Shown: in pieces, positions 9,982 to 19,514 of the stretch
Layout: each line of letters begins with the position of its first letter
Numbering within the stretch: position 1 is the first letter of the stretch
The notes under the pieces: generated by a model
Told to the model about the DNA's origin: nothing
The model's input: the letters and a program-made list of their open reading frames with translations, nothing else
Database searches by the model: none
Assembly (NCBI GenBank): GCA_963575745.1
Contig: CAUYUJ010016486.1
Coordinates: 210,796 to 274,795, forward strand
Direction: 5' to 3'
Length of the DNA: 64,000 bases
Origin: Prorocentrum cordatum
Lineage: Eukaryota; Sar; Dinophyceae; Prorocentrales; Prorocentraceae
Position numbers and translations under genes: made by a program

Positions 9982-10502
9982 TTGAAATCAGGAGTGGCAT
10001 TCCTGGTGGGTCAATGCATGTGCTTGGATATTACAGTCGCACGCAGCCGAGAGTGACGCGCAGTACTTCCGGAGCGGAATTAACCAACCAGTTGGAGGCG
10101 TGTGAGTTGGGCATGTTGCACCGCGGTTTCTGGCATCAAGTTCTTACAGGATCTCGTGGTGCGAAAGAGCTGCATGAGGCCGTCACCCCCATTATTATTG
10201 AGATCGGCTTCTATCTTGTGGGTGATGCCCACGCTGTTTTCGCGGCCATCATTGCCGAAGAAATTGCAATGCCAAACGATCGGAGTCAGTTGTATGCGGT
10301 TCGTGCTATGCGAGATAGACTTGAGTGTGGTTCATTGACTGCGTTGCTCATGTGTGACACCAGAGATATGCTTTGTGATGCATTCACAAAAGGTGGAGGT
10401 GCCCGAAGTGCTGTTGTGGAGGCTTTCGGCACAGGACAGTGGCGCATGACAACAAAGGATCATATACATGTGTGGCCGAACCCCAGTGTGTGCTCAACGT
10501 AG
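9888..10502 (+). CDS. Copia RNase H domain, end of Pol
   Basis: RNase H removes the RNA strand during cDNA synthesis. The reading frame is intact to TAG 10500-10502. Visible motifs: HVLGYYSRTQPRVTRSTSGAE with Glu codon 10077, VGDAHAVFAAI with Asp codon 10224, and CDTRDMLCDAFTKGG near 10353-10395 with Asp codons 10356 and 10365. The N-terminal first Asp of the usual D-E-D-D set is not clear and may lie at the frame change near 9960. This is the best preserved catalytic domain of the element but has no start of its own. Confidence 0.8.
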   Translation: MDQEEAVQRQICPTGATSADCLAIRAAILVLIEIRSGIPGGSMHVLGYYSRTQPRVTRSTSGAELTNQLEACELGMLHRGFWHQVLTGSRGAKELHEAVTPIIIEIGFYLVGDAHAVFAAIIAEEIAMPNDRSQLYAVRAMRDRLECGSLTALLMCDTRDMLCDAFTKGGGARSAVVEAFGTGQWRMTTKDHIHVWPNPSVCST

Positions 10503-10754
10503 GGAAGTTCCTCCTCAGGAGATAGCACGGGCCCATGGCTTGAGCTATACTTTCTTGCTATGAACTGTGTGCGAATGCTGTCTTGACACTTGATCTCGAT
10601 CTTGTTGTGCGAATGCTGTCTTGACGCCTGATCTTGATCTTCTGGCAATCGAGATGTTCGTGGACGACCTGTTCTTGACCAGCCACTCCCACGTGTACTA
10701 CGTCGATGTCTTGTTGCTGGGGAGAGGCGTCTGCGACGTGGAGATGGTGCCAGA
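10503..10754 (+). other. Region between Pol stop and 3-prime LTR
   Basis: It contains an imperfect duplication of about 42 bp (TGTGCGAATGCTGTCTTGAC at 10567 and again at about 10606). The only purine run near the LTR is GGGGAGAGG at about 10719, some 25 bases short of it, so the polypurine tract is not convincing. Confidence 0.6.
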
Positions 10755-10785
10755 GTCGAAGAACGCGGTCCTGGCCCTCTCCTGA
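10654..10785 (+). CDS. Short high-GC3 frame crossing into the 3-prime LTR
   Basis: ATG to TGA, 43 codons, beginning MFVDDLFLTSHSHVYYVDV and ending PESKNAVLALS. Nearly every third base is G or C, unlike the Gag-Pol frames, and the frame is open for several codons upstream of the ATG. The last ten codons lie in the LTR and also exist, slightly changed, at the start of the 5-prime LTR, where they follow a splice-acceptor-like tract ending TTGCAG. It may be the end of a host exon caught in the element, or chance. Function unknown. Confidence 0.35.
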   Translation: MFVDDLFLTSHSHVYYVDVLLLGRGVCDVEMVPESKNAVLALS

Positions 10786-10940
10786 TGTCCCTCCCCTTCG
10801 CCCGTGGCCGCCTTGGCTCAGGCGGCCAGCCATGTTTCACACTTGCACTGTGGATGTGCGCGGTCTCGCGCTGCTGTGGAGAAGAAAGGAGCTGATCACT
10901 TCTCGCAAAGGCTGACGCCGCATCCGAGCTGATTCGATCC
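10755..10940 (+). repeat. 3-prime LTR of the copia element
   Basis: Partner of 632-817. It starts GTCGAA and ends TTCGATCC, followed at once by TTGCA (10941-10945), the second copy of the target duplication. A spliced-leader-like stretch is at 10802-10822. Confidence 0.8.
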
Positions 10941-10945
10941 TTGCA

Positions 10946-11435
10946 TGGTGGCACAATTCGCTTATCGGCAGCCCCGTTTCGCTTCCTCGCCAGCGCAGTG
11001 ATTCTCCCGAGCCGCCGACGTAAAAAAGTATTAGTGGCCTTTCGCCAGAGTGACCTGTGCTTATCGAGAACAAAGGAACGCCTAACCGACGAAGACTTGG
11101 TCTCAATTAGGTCCCCGTCTTCGCATTAGTAGAGGTTGTACTTCTGGGCGGTGTGGTCTGATGCATCAGCAGAAAAGACACTCAATCCCTTATGTCTTTG
11201 ACTCTCCTAACTTTGGCCCCCTCCCAAATGGGTTAGGGGTTCTTCTTTGATTAATCACTTGTTGCGGACCCACCGGGATCCCACCAGCAAGGGCGGGCGC
11301 CCTCGGCCTGCTGGCGTCTGGCCTCCCCCGCGGCCCCCGAAGAGCCGCGCATCCGAGGTCCCTCCTGCCCAGGGTCGTTCCTGGCGTGCAGCCGAAGGAG
11401 GGGCCCTGTCCAGGATCGGTGAGGTCTTCGTCTTT
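10946..11435. other. Unassigned stretch after the retrotransposon
   Basis: No gene, RNA or known repeat recognised. Open frames are short and without motifs. Confidence 0.5.
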
Positions 11436-11596
11436 CAGGAGGGAAAGAAACACACAGACACAATTAATCGTCGATTCCCAGAACATATGGGAAAACATGG
11501 GAAGTGTGGGGAAGACGAAAACCCATTTAAAACATGGGAGCATATGGGGAATCCTTGTATTTGTGTGTATTTATTTGTGTGTCCCTGGGCCCCTTC
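11436..11596. mobile_element. ACACACA-ended element (family 4), copy 1
   Basis: About 160 bp, AT-rich inside GC-rich DNA. Left end GGGAAAGAAACACACAGACA, then ATTAATCGTCGATT, then phased ATGGGAAAA boxes, then a right end TTTGTGTGTCCCTGGGCCCC. The ends are imperfect inverted repeats (GGGA...ACACACA against TGTGTGT...TCCC). Two further copies share the whole layout, so this is a dispersed non-autonomous element. Confidence 0.75.
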
Positions 11597-11898
11597 AGTC
11601 TTGGCTTCGTCTCACGTTTCCCCAGGAGCGTTGTAGGGCCACGCGGGCCCATCAGTATAACAGAAACGGAAAACTACGGTCGCACACCTCTCCTCGGCTT
11701 TCCCATGGGCACTGCCGACGGGGAAGGCGGCCAGCAGCAAACGCTGCCCAACGGTTCAGACAACGACCGCCCGCGGGCAGACGACGTCCGCCCCGAACGG
11801 GCGACGGCCCGCTGCGGAGCCGGGGCCGCGAGCCGTGCTCAAAAACCGGGCAGGACCTGCGGCCCTCGCTGCCTTCCTTCGCTCTGTCCCCCCCCAGG
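11597..11898. other. Unassigned GC-rich stretch
   Basis: No feature recognised between two dispersed elements. Confidence 0.5.
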
Positions 11899-12079
11899 AT
11901 CGGCGGCGAGCGAGGGGAGGAAGCGAACAGGAGGAGGCCTTCTCAGAGGGCGGCAGGACTCTGAGGCCCTCGCGCCTCCTGAGAGTCTTTGCCTTAGTCT
12001 GCGGGGGAGGCCTCGAGCATTTTTCGGAAGGCCAGGGGACTTCTGAGCCTTCCGAGAAGGCCCGCCCTTTCTCATTTCC
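11899..12079. mobile_element. GGCGAGCGAGG foldback element (family 6), copy 1
   Basis: Starts CGGCGGCGAGCGAGG and carries AGGAGGCCTTCTCAGAGGGC; the right arm reads CCTTCCGAGAAGGCCCGCCC. Arms of about 50 bp can pair. The right terminal CTCGCTCGCCGCCG is missing and family 4 copy 2 begins instead, so this copy is cut by a later insertion or deletion. Confidence 0.7.
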
Positions 12080-12244
12080 CAGGAGGGGAAAACACACACA
12101 CACAAACACAATTAATCGCCGATTCCCTAGAAAACATGGGAAAATATGGGAAGCGGGGGGGAAGACATAAACGCGGACAATATGGGAAAATATGGGGCAT
12201 CCTTTTATTTATGTGTGTTTATTTGTGTGTCCCAGGGCCCCTTC
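12079..12244. mobile_element. ACACACA-ended element (family 4), copy 2
   Basis: Same order of ends, ATTAATCGCCGATT core and ATGGGAAAATATGGG boxes as copy 1; ends in GTGTGTCCCAGGGCCCC. It abuts the truncated foldback element at its left. Confidence 0.75.
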
Positions 12245-12449
12245 ACCTTCCCCCCCCCGCGCCCGCCGCCCACAGGAGCGGCTGGAGCGAGACGGAGTGC
12301 CAGCAGGTCCTGTGGCCGCACCCAGCCGCGGTGCTGCCCCCCGCCCCCGTGCGGCCGCCCGTGCTCCTCCACGCCCCCGCGGCGGTGCCCCCGGCGCCGT
12401 GCCCAGGCTCGGGGGATCGTCGGGGGCCCCCAAACGGGGTGGTGATTAC

Positions 12450-12491
12450 ACCGTGCGGTGACGGGGTGGGGATTCGGGGTCACCGCACGGT
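12450..12491. repeat. Hairpin 1 with ACCGTGCGGTGAC arms
   Basis: Perfect 13-bp arms at 12450-12462 and 12479-12491 with a 16-base loop. The same arms recur at 12568-12611. Confidence 0.8.
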
Positions 12492-12567
12492 TTTGGGACT
12501 CGTGTCGTTCTCCGAGGATGTCTCGGGCGACAGGGGCATCTGGGGTCCCAAGACCGGGCGGTGACGG

Positions 12568-12611
12568 ACCGTGCGGTGAGGTCTCGGGGGATTTCGAGGT
12601 CACCGCACGGT
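12568..12611. repeat. Hairpin 2 with ACCGTGCGGTGA arms
   Basis: Perfect 12-bp arms at 12568-12579 and 12600-12611. Spaced about 118 bp from hairpin 1 within a duplicated, diverged GC-rich segment. Confidence 0.8.
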
Positions 12612-12669
12612 CTGTCACCACACCGTTTCGGGACTCCAAAGATCGAGGGTCGAGGATGGGCCTCGTTCG

Positions 12670-12754
12670 GCAGTCGTCGAAGAAGGAACAGCGATATGAG
12701 CATAAACTTTTGGCGTTCCGCGCGGGGAGCCAGAGGTCTATGTGTATGCCGTGG
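12670..12754. repeat. Single arm of foldback family 3
   Basis: It carries CATAAACTTTTGGCGTTCCG and CGCGGGGAG, matching the left arm of 55571-55640 over about 60 bp, including the GTCGAAGAAG lead-in. The opposite arm is not found here. Confidence 0.6.
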
Positions 12755-12891
12755 TTTCTTTTTCTGAGTCGAGGACAGGCCTTGCTCGAAGCAGGGCTGG
12801 AGGATCGATGATCGATGATCGAGGATCGACGCGCGACGAGGATCGGCGTTCGTCGGGGCCCCAAGGGACGGGGGTCAGCGCAAACGGGGGT

Positions 12892-13215
12892 CAGCCAGAG
12901 CGCCGGATTACGCAGGATCCTGCATGGCCAGGGCTGCACTCTAGGCCTCCTAAATGGGGTCGGAGTGGATGGGGTTGGAGGATCGCGCCGCATCGCCGAT
13001 GCACTGGCGATGCGGCTCGATGTGGAGCCCGATTTTTTCCACGCCGATTGCGCAGATGCCTCGCCGACGTCGCCGATGCATCCCCCGACCCCATCTACTC
13101 GCACCCCATCGAGGAGGCCTCTATGCACTGACCTGGGCTTGCGTGCAGGATCCTGCAGGATCCCGCAGGATCCTGCGAGGCCCGACTGACCCGGGTTTGC
13201 GTTGGCCCAGGTCAG
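12892..13215. repeat. GCAGGATCCTGC repeat interrupted by an insertion
   Basis: 12892-12940 and 13124-13215 together match one continuous segment at 24728-24862 (CAGAGCGCCGGAT, CAGGATCCTGCA boxes, GACCCGGGTT). Removing 12941-13123 restores that continuity, so the paralogue at 24.7 kb shows the empty site. Confidence 0.8.
12941..13123. mobile_element. AGGCCTCC element (family 5), copy 1, nested
   Basis: 183 bp starting CTAGGCCTCCTAAATGGGG and ending AGGAGGCCTCTA, with internal GATGC/GCATC boxes that pair. It is flanked by TGCACT at 12935-12940 and 13124-13129, a probable 6-bp target duplication, and sits inside the GCAGGATCCTGC repeat. Confidence 0.8.
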
Positions 13216-13308
13216 TATATCTCATGGCGCCAACATCGCAGAGCGGATTTCGTTCGGAAAATAATGGGATGGGCCCGGAGTGTTCCGGAGAATTTCGCTC
13301 CAGATTTC

Positions 13309-13379
13309 GAAGTGAATTTCGTGCGGATTTATTTTGGCCAAGAATGAAGACTAAAACAAATCCACGCGAAATTCACTTC
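13309..13379. repeat. Long hairpin in AT-rich sequence
   Basis: Arms 13309-13335 and 13353-13379 (GAAGTGAATTTCG and CGAAATTCACTTC at the ends) pair over about 27 bp with three mismatches and a 17-base loop. No second copy seen in the window. Confidence 0.8.
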
Positions 13380-13678
13380 GTTTTTCGCTCGCCGTTTCCG
13401 GGTTCTGCATTGAGAGAAATCCACGCGAAAATTTGCTGCCGCGCCTCTGCAAGGTCGGTTCAGTGGTATATGCCTGAGGAGGGCCCAGGGGTGCGCAAGA
13501 GGCTCACGGCTGGCACGGGGGCCAAGAGCAGCACTGGCCTTCGATGGGGTGCCCTTCTGCTCTTCGTGTTTGGGCGCTCCACCCTTTCACACGGTGCTCT
13601 TCGTGCGGGGTATCTCGGCAGGGGCCTTGGGCCTTCCGCGAAGGGGCTTGCGTTCTTGACCCACGCCAGTCGTCGAGA
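13380..13678. other. Unassigned stretch
   Basis: No gene or known repeat recognised. Confidence 0.4.
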
Positions 13679-13855
13679 GTAGGTATTTTTGGATGCCCAG
13701 GTCCCAGCCTATTGTAAGCGCCTTCATACTTCAAGGATCGAGCGGATTTTCCGCTTACATCCGCTTGCGAGGGCGGGCGGAAGCTCAATCTCTTTCCAAT
13801 GCCTTCCTGCTTCATGTTTCTCCCCACTTCTTCCGACTGGTGTGTACGCCATTCC
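13679..13855 (+). repeat. Dispersed repeat R, copy 1
   Basis: Homologous over about 180 bp to the reverse complement of 56752-56945: shared boxes include GCCTTC.TACTTCAA.GATCGAG and TACTTCTTCCG in the same order. It starts with GTAGGTATTTTTGG, which weakly resembles the spliced leader. Confidence 0.65.
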
Positions 13856-14204
13856 GCCGACACCCAGACGAAGTGAGGAGCCCATGGAAAGTGCTGCCGC
13901 TGTTGGCGGAACAACCGCCCATCCAAAGATGCTGCGTCGACGTGGCCACCCCGCGGGCCCCACATTTCAATGTTATCGTCGCTGTCGATGTCGGAGTGTA
14001 ATCATCGGCATAGCAAACGCCCACAAGTCAAACCCGCAGGCACCCGTTTTCAGCATTGAAATCGGGGGGAGCGCGGGGGGGATCCCAACGCATGGGCGCG
14101 GGTTTCTCCGTCTCGGTGGCGTTTTTTTTACGCCCATGGCTCTGAGGCGAGTCGTGGTCCTCAATGTTGCATCCACAGTGCATCCGTGTTGGGCCAATCT
14201 ATGC
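13856..14204. other. Unassigned stretch
   Basis: No feature recognised; 14197-14204 is the left target duplication of the next element. Confidence 0.45.
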
Positions 14205-14402
14205 TTAAGTCGGGCACGTCCCTCTACAGCAGGAACATACAGCAGGAACATTCGAAAATAGTGAAAATAGTCATTTTTTTTTTTTTTGTTGGTTGTTGTT
14301 TTTGTTCTTGTTTGTTCCCAAGCAAATAATTTTGTTATTGTTTGGATTATGTGTTTTATTTTCCTCCCAAACTCCGCCTGTAGGAGGACATGCCCGACCT
14401 AA
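14205..14402. mobile_element. GTCGGGC MITE (family 1), copy 1
   Basis: 198 bp starting TTAAGTCGGGCACGTCC and ending GGACATGCCCGACCTAA. Terminal inverted repeats of about 25 bp; AT-rich T-run centre. ATCTATGC at 14197-14204 is repeated exactly at 14403-14410, an 8-bp target duplication of the hAT type. Confidence 0.88.
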
Positions 14403-14467
14403 ATCTATGCTTGGCAAGGGGACCAGCAATTTTCTCGCGCGACTGTGCAGTCCTGGGAAGCGCGCGC

Positions 14468-14705
14468 CTAGGCCTCCCACATGGGGCGGCGTAGATGGTG
14501 TCCGATGATATCGCGCCGCATCGGCGAGGCATCGGCGATGCGGCTCGATGTGGTCTTCTCCTCGCCGACGTTGCCGACGCATCGCCGACGTCGCCGATGC
14601 ATCGCCAGTGCATCGCAGATGCATCGCAGATGCATCGCCGAGGCATCGGCGATGCGGCGCGATCCTCCGATCCCACCTACTTCGACCCCATCTGGGAGGC
14701 CTCTA
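14468..14705. mobile_element. AGGCCTCC element (family 5), copy 2
   Basis: 238 bp from CTAGGCCTCCCACATGGGG to GGGAGGCCTCTA. The middle has repeated GATGCATCGC boxes, making it the longest copy. No target duplication readable. Confidence 0.75.
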
Positions 14706-14740
14706 ACGATCGCAGGGTGTGAGGGCCCTTAGAGGACAGC

Positions 14741-14912
14741 AGCACGAACATCGACTTTCGGAGGTCCGCGCGGAGACGTCGGGTCGGCGCTGGAACGCCC
14801 TCCCCTCTGGTGCGCGAAGCGCGCCTCGGGCGGCGCCTGAGGCTCCACCAGAGGGATTCAGGTCGGCCCAAGATATCCGCGCGGACCTTCGAAAGTGTGT
14901 ATGTTGTTTTCG
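14741..14912. mobile_element. Foldback family 3, copy 1
   Basis: Arms AACATCGACTTTCGGAGGTC and a partner GACCTTCGAAAGTGTGTATG, each continuing into CCGCGCGGA boxes; GC-rich loop. Palindromic over most of its length. Confidence 0.7.
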
Positions 14913-15135
14913 TTCTTCAACAAAATGCTTGAAGAATTTTACCCTTATGCCGTTCCACGAGCCAATGCTGGCTTACAGCCCGTCACATGTTAGGGAGTTC
15001 GAGGCGATGTGGTATGTATCAGGCCACCGCTTCTCATGGACTTGCAGTACACAGATTTCGCCACGTGGCAGAGCTTCCGCCACATAGCTTAGGCTGCACA
15101 GTTTCCACTAGATAGCTTACTTCACATAGCTTTCA
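14913..15135. other. Unassigned stretch
   Basis: Short degenerate ATAGCTT repeats near 15085-15130; otherwise nothing recognised. Confidence 0.4.
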
Positions 15136-15214
15136 CCACATCGCCGCCGCCGTCGCCGCCGTCGCCGCCGCCGCCGCCACCGTCGTCGTCGTCCGCCGTC
15201 GCCGCCGCCGCCGT

Positions 15215-15289
<75 letters not shown>

Positions 15290-15291
15290 TC
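15136..15291. repeat. (GTC)n and (GCC)n microsatellite
   Basis: CGCCGC units give way to a pure GTC run from about 15227. Long open frames on both strands here (poly-Asp, poly-Thr, poly-Arg) are products of the repeat. Confidence 0.95.
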
Positions 15292-15514
15292 CCCGACGCC
15301 TGGAAGGCCCCTCGCCGCCCTGGCGCCGCGGCGGCCCCACCCTCGTGCGCCTCGCGGACTCCCTGCTCGCGGGCGGCCCCGACGCGGCCGGCCCGCACCC
15401 TGGCGCGCGGCGCGCGCCGGAGAGCGCGGCGCAGCCGCCGGCGAGTGCCGCGCCGGGCTCGGAGGAGCCCCGCGGAGCGCGCTGGCGCCGGAGAGGGAGA
15501 GAGGATGCCTCTGG
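15292..15514. other. Very GC-rich unassigned stretch
   Basis: Dense CGCGC and GCGCC; no gene recognised. Confidence 0.4.
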
Positions 15515-15830
15515 GGCCGTCTTGGTGCCCTCTTGCGGGCCTTTCGGGCCGTCTTAGTGCGGTCTTTTCTGGGGCCATCTTGGAACGTCGGAAGGCCGAA
15601 AATGCGAGACGCGAAAGACATAGAAGAACACAAGAACAATCGATGATTTTTGCTTCTCTTGGCCGGGGTCCTCTTGGAGCGCTCTTGGGGCTCCTTTGGG
15701 GCCTCTTGGGCCGTGTTTGGGCCATCTTGGGCGTCTTGGAGCGCTCTTGGGCCGTGATTCAGATTCGTGGGCCCTTTTGGAGCTGCCCTGAGGTTCCTTG
15801 GGCCGCTCCTGGGGCGATCTGGAGAGCTTC
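15515..15830. repeat. Degenerate CTCTTGGGGC repeat
   Basis: Irregular 10-20-base units around GGGCCGTCTTGG and GGAGCGCTCTTGGG. The same vocabulary fills 27826-28388, so the two may be related. Confidence 0.6.
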
Positions 15831-15938
15831 GACAGCCGCCCCCCGAGTTCTGACATCCTTGAGCAGACATTGCTGCGACCTTGCCAGGACCGTGCCTGGA
15901 GTGGTACCCACCTGCATTCTTAGTTCTTCCTATATTCC

Positions 15939-15941
15939 TTG

Positions 15942-15974
<33 letters not shown>

Positions 15975-15980
15975 TTTTTC
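15939..15980. repeat. (CT)n microsatellite
   Basis: CT dinucleotide run with one TT interruption and a T run at its end. Confidence 0.9.
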
Positions 15981-16794
15981 CGTCCTCGCTGATCCCTACA
16001 CCCCCTCCAGTCGAGGGTCCATCCATGGTCCTCTAGGAACCGTCCAGGACCATTTTTGGGCCTCCAAGGACCGCGCTGCGTACGCAAGTTCGTTGTACTT
16101 GTTGGACTGAGCCAGAGCGCGCGCATCGTGCCCTCGGACGTAACGCTGCTTTCTTTCGCGGTAGTCTTAGTCTCTCAGGTCCGCAAAATCCCACGTTGTA
16201 TCCCAGCATTTCACACCCCGCACTTTTGGTTTCCGCTTTTCTTGTCTCTTCCCATCTTCCCGTCTTTCTCGATGGTAACGTCTCGCTCAAGCGTCTTGTC
16301 CTGTGAGTCGTGCAACGCGCCGGCCCACCATCTAACTTACTTACACGACACATTGTTGTCAGAGTCATAATCATGCCATTATCCGTAACACTTTGACATA
16401 TCATCAGGCCACGTCTTGCATCTGGGTTGGGTACATCGCATGGTGATTTTCAAGACGTTGGAGGCCTGGGTCAGTTCGGCGGTTGGGTGCGCGTCTGGCT
16501 TAATGCCACTTGCGCAGTCTGAGCGACTGGCTATAGCTCCCTCTGGCGCAGTACCCCGCTCCTTCCTCTCCTCGCGGATGCACCACCAGGCGCTGCTAAT
16601 GGGGCGCATGGTGGACGCTCGCGCCCGCGCGGGGATGCACTCCGGAGGTGCGCGTGTGCAGCGAGCGGTCCTCTCCGGGGGTCTCCAGCGGGTTTCTCTG
16701 AAAGGCTCCGCGGGTCTCTCCCGGGGGTGTCCAGAGCTCTCCGCGGACGTGTCCGAGGGCCCCCCAGGGGCCCCAGCGAGTGCTGGTGACGTGC
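15981..16794. other. Unassigned 0.8-kb stretch
   Basis: No repeat, RNA gene or protein family recognised. GGTCTC and GGGGGTGTCC boxes near 16670-16740 are GC-rich and irregular. Confidence 0.4.
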
Positions 16795-16935
16795 AAATCC
16801 AGACATGATGGCGTCGTAACAAGAGTCCGGACGGGAGGCTTTTCGCCAGTTTCGGCCTTTGGGGCCCCTCGCCAGGCCCCGGGACCGTCAAAAAACGACT
16901 CGGGGGATGAAGAACCGGTCCCGGGGACGGGCGGG
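16795..16935. repeat. Dispersed repeat W, copy 1
   Basis: Contains GACGGGAGGCTTTTCGCCAG, TTTCGGCCT, GGGACCGTCAAAAAACGACTC and GAACCGGTCCCGGGG. The same order recurs near 24545, 31978, 46785 and 58605. Confidence 0.65.
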
Positions 16936-17264
16936 ACTTCCGGGGACGCCGTAGTTCTGTTTAGTGCCGGGTCACTGTGCCTTTTTGAGTTTGTTTAAAT
17001 CCTAGTTCTGTGGCTCGCCCTGGCGCGGCGCTCCAAACTACGCGACAACCCAGAATTTTTAAAACATATTATTTTTGAAACCCTTTGTTTTTTCAAACTC
17101 CCTGTTTCTCTTCCTCGGGCAGCCGAGGGCCCTCCCCGCAGGAGCTTCCCAGCGTCGGCTCCGCCAGCCACGGCGTCGGGCGCTGCAAGCCCTGCGCCTT
17201 TGTGCACAGCAAGGGGTGCGCGGATGGGCCCATGTGCCAGTTCTGCCACTTGTGCGATCCAGGC
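16936..17264. other. Unassigned stretch before the GAT array
   Basis: No gene supported, although a frame 17085-17486 reads a Cys-rich piece (CKPCAFVHSKGCADGPMCQF) directly into the poly-Asp of the GAT array. Confidence 0.4.
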
Positions 17265-17492
<228 letters not shown>

Positions 17493-17573
17493 GAGGAGGA
17501 GGAGGACGAGGAGAGGAGGAGGAGGAGGAGGAGGAGGAAGAGGAGGAGGAGGAGGAGGAGTAGGAGGAGGAAT
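17493..17573. repeat. (GGA)n microsatellite following GAT
   Basis: GGA units with AGA and GTA interruptions, contiguous with the GAT run. Same polarity as at 42130 and 63866. Confidence 0.95.
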
Positions 17574-18192
17574 GCCAAGGGCCTTCCCTTCCTGTGGGGG
17601 GGTCTGCACTTCGCACCCCTCATGCCCGCAGATGGAGCAGCCCTCAGGCTGGTTGTGGTGGTGAGATGCTCATCCCCAGATGGCCCAATCTCCAGCATAA
17701 CATGAAGGCGGAGTTCTGTTCGCCGCCTTCGGCTCCTGTGGGGCGTCCCCAGACCTTCGACGGCGTGATTCCTTCATAGCGTCGACCCCAGGAGGTCTCG
17801 GTCCAGCCGGCATAGGACCAGCTTTTCACCCCAGGTAGTTTTCGCGGTCCCGGGTACCCGCCGTGGCCGAAGACATTCAATATATGCAGTCGTTGCTTGT
17901 TTTTTGTTTTTTTTTTGTTCTGTCGACGCGAGGGGGGGTCTCGGCTCCTGGGCCTTGGGGGCCGTCCGACACATCGCTCCAGGGCGAAGTACAGCGGTCC
18001 TCGGGGGCAGGGGCGCGCGAGAGAGAGAGCTCCGGCGCTCGCCCCAGGCATCGGAGGCCCCGGGTTAGTTTGGGCTGGGAGGGCCGGCCCAGAGCTCGGG
18101 CGACCCGGGCGATGCCATTCCGTTCCGAGTCGCAGGCCCCCCCCGGGCTCTCGGCCCTGCCCCCGAGGCCGGCTTCTTTGCTGTCCTGGGTG
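17574..18192. other. Unassigned 0.6-kb stretch
   Basis: No feature recognised. A T-rich run lies at 17899-17929. Confidence 0.4.
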
Positions 18193-18365
18193 GAGTCAAC
18201 CCGCCTGGTACGGATGGGCAATTTTCCAAGTTCCCCCTGGCATACTTCCCCTTCGGCCCATCCTTGGCCGCTTTCGCTGGCCGCTCCCCGCCCGCAAGGT
18301 GTCGACGTGGCCTTCCGAGGCCCCTGCGTCCCTGTCGTGCGTCCCTGTTATGCGGGTTGTCTGTA
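18193..18365. mobile_element. TACAGTCAACCC MITE (family 2), copy 1
   Basis: Left end GAGTCAACCCGCCTGGTACG, right end GCGGGTTGTCTGTA. Internal GGCCCATCCTTGGCCGCTTT and TGTCGACGTGGCC boxes match the other copies. The left TA has decayed to GA. Confidence 0.75.
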
Positions 18366-18650
18366 GAGTCTTCTGGCCGGCCTCGGAGCCTGGAAGCGGC
18401 CCAGGGGGCGGGACCCCCCAGAGGTCTCTGCGGAGCCCAGAGGCCTCTGGAGGTCCCCCCCTCCCCGGGTGTGTCCGAAGGGCCCCCGAGGGCTCCGGAG
18501 GGACCCCCGGGGGTCTCTGGAGGGTGGCGCCCTTCGGAGGCCTGCGGAGGCCTCTGAGTGCCTCGGTGATTCAGTGGCGGCCTGGCCGATCCTCAGCAAG
18601 CCATCCCCTACCGTGGCGTCCCCCGCGCCTCGCCCCAAGGCGCATGTGTT
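18366..18650. other. Unassigned GC-rich stretch
   Basis: Irregular GGAGG and GGCCTC boxes; no gene recognised. Confidence 0.4.
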
Positions 18651-18852
18651 CTAGGCCTCCCGTGTGGGGTAGGAGTAGATGGGGTCGGAGGATCGCCCCG
18701 TGTCGCCGTTGCATCGGCGATGCGGCTCGATGTGGAGCCCGATTGTCTCTGCGCCAGCGTCGCCGGGACGTCGCCGATGCAACGCCGATGTGTTGGCGAT
18801 GCGGCGCGATCCTCCGACCTCATCTACTCTGACCCCATTAAGGAGGCCTCTA
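18651..18852. mobile_element. AGGCCTCC element (family 5), copy 3
   Basis: 202 bp, CTAGGCCTCCCGTGTGGGG to AGGAGGCCTCTA, with GGTCGGAGGATCG near the left end and CGATCCTCCGACC near the right, giving terminal inverted repeats of about 50 bp. Confidence 0.78.
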
Positions 18853-18965
18853 TGTATGCGGCCGGAGGGAAGCTTGACAGGCGAGGTTGACGTCACGGAG
18901 GGGGATGGTTTGCTAGGCGTCGGTCAGGCCGCGCCTGAGTGATCCTCAGGACGTGTGCTCGCCCA

Positions 18966-18967
<2 letters not shown>

Positions 18968-19011
<44 letters not shown>
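18968..19011. repeat. (GT)n microsatellite
   Basis: About 21 perfect GT units. Confidence 0.97.
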
Positions 19012-19014
<3 letters not shown>

Positions 19015-19224
19015 CCCCGTTCGGCTCCGCCGATAGCGTCTGCAGCCTGTGTCGGCCCTCGTTGAGCCGCCTGCGTCGTTTGAAGGGCCTCGGTGGACAA
19101 TCGCACGTTGGCGCTAACACACGTTCTGAGGATCATCGATAGTGGCAGACGCGTTCACAAACTTTGATGGTCGATCCTCTGGACCAGTGCGATCCAGGTC
19201 GCCCAGCTGGTTGCCGGAGGAGAG

Positions 19225-19312
19225 GGGCGGGGGATCGCGCGCATCGCCGATTCATCCGCCTCGACATCGCTAGGGCATCGCGGGTGCATCGGCCTCGCGA
19301 TGCGGTTCTCCC
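19225..19312. repeat. Short relative of family 5
   Basis: GGGCGGGGGATCGCGCGCAT on the left pairs with GCGATGCGGTTCTCCCGCCC on the right, with GATGC/GCATC boxes between. The AGGCCTCC ends are missing. Confidence 0.5.
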
Positions 19313-19514
19313 GCCCAATTTAATCACTCCAGTCCAAGGTGGGAGGTCTCCAGGAGGAGTGAGGAGAAGGAGGTGGGTGAGGATGAAGGGCAGGAGGTTG
19401 AGGATGTGGAGGGCGCGATCCAGGCGAAAAGAAGCGCAGGCAGCGCGAGAAGCTCAAGTGCCGCAAGGCGGCGTTCAGGGAGCGCGGCTTGAGGAGGGGG
19501 GCGACCGCGGCGTT

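Larger units (their letters stand above)
632..10940 (+). mobile_element. Ty1/copia LTR retrotransposon, full length but decayed
   Basis: About 10.3 kb bounded by 186-bp direct repeats and flanked by TTGCA at 627-631 and 10941-10945. The order Gag, protease, methyltransferase-like modules, integrase, reverse transcriptase, RNase H is the copia order (integrase before reverse transcriptase). The repeats differ at about nine positions, so the insertion is not recent. The coding region changes frame at least eight times and has in-frame stops at 2529 and 3505. Substitutions at conserved catalytic positions in reverse transcriptase and probably integrase suggest it cannot supply its own enzymes. 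It could still be copied in trans, because the terminal repeats and primer site look usable. Confidence 0.9.
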
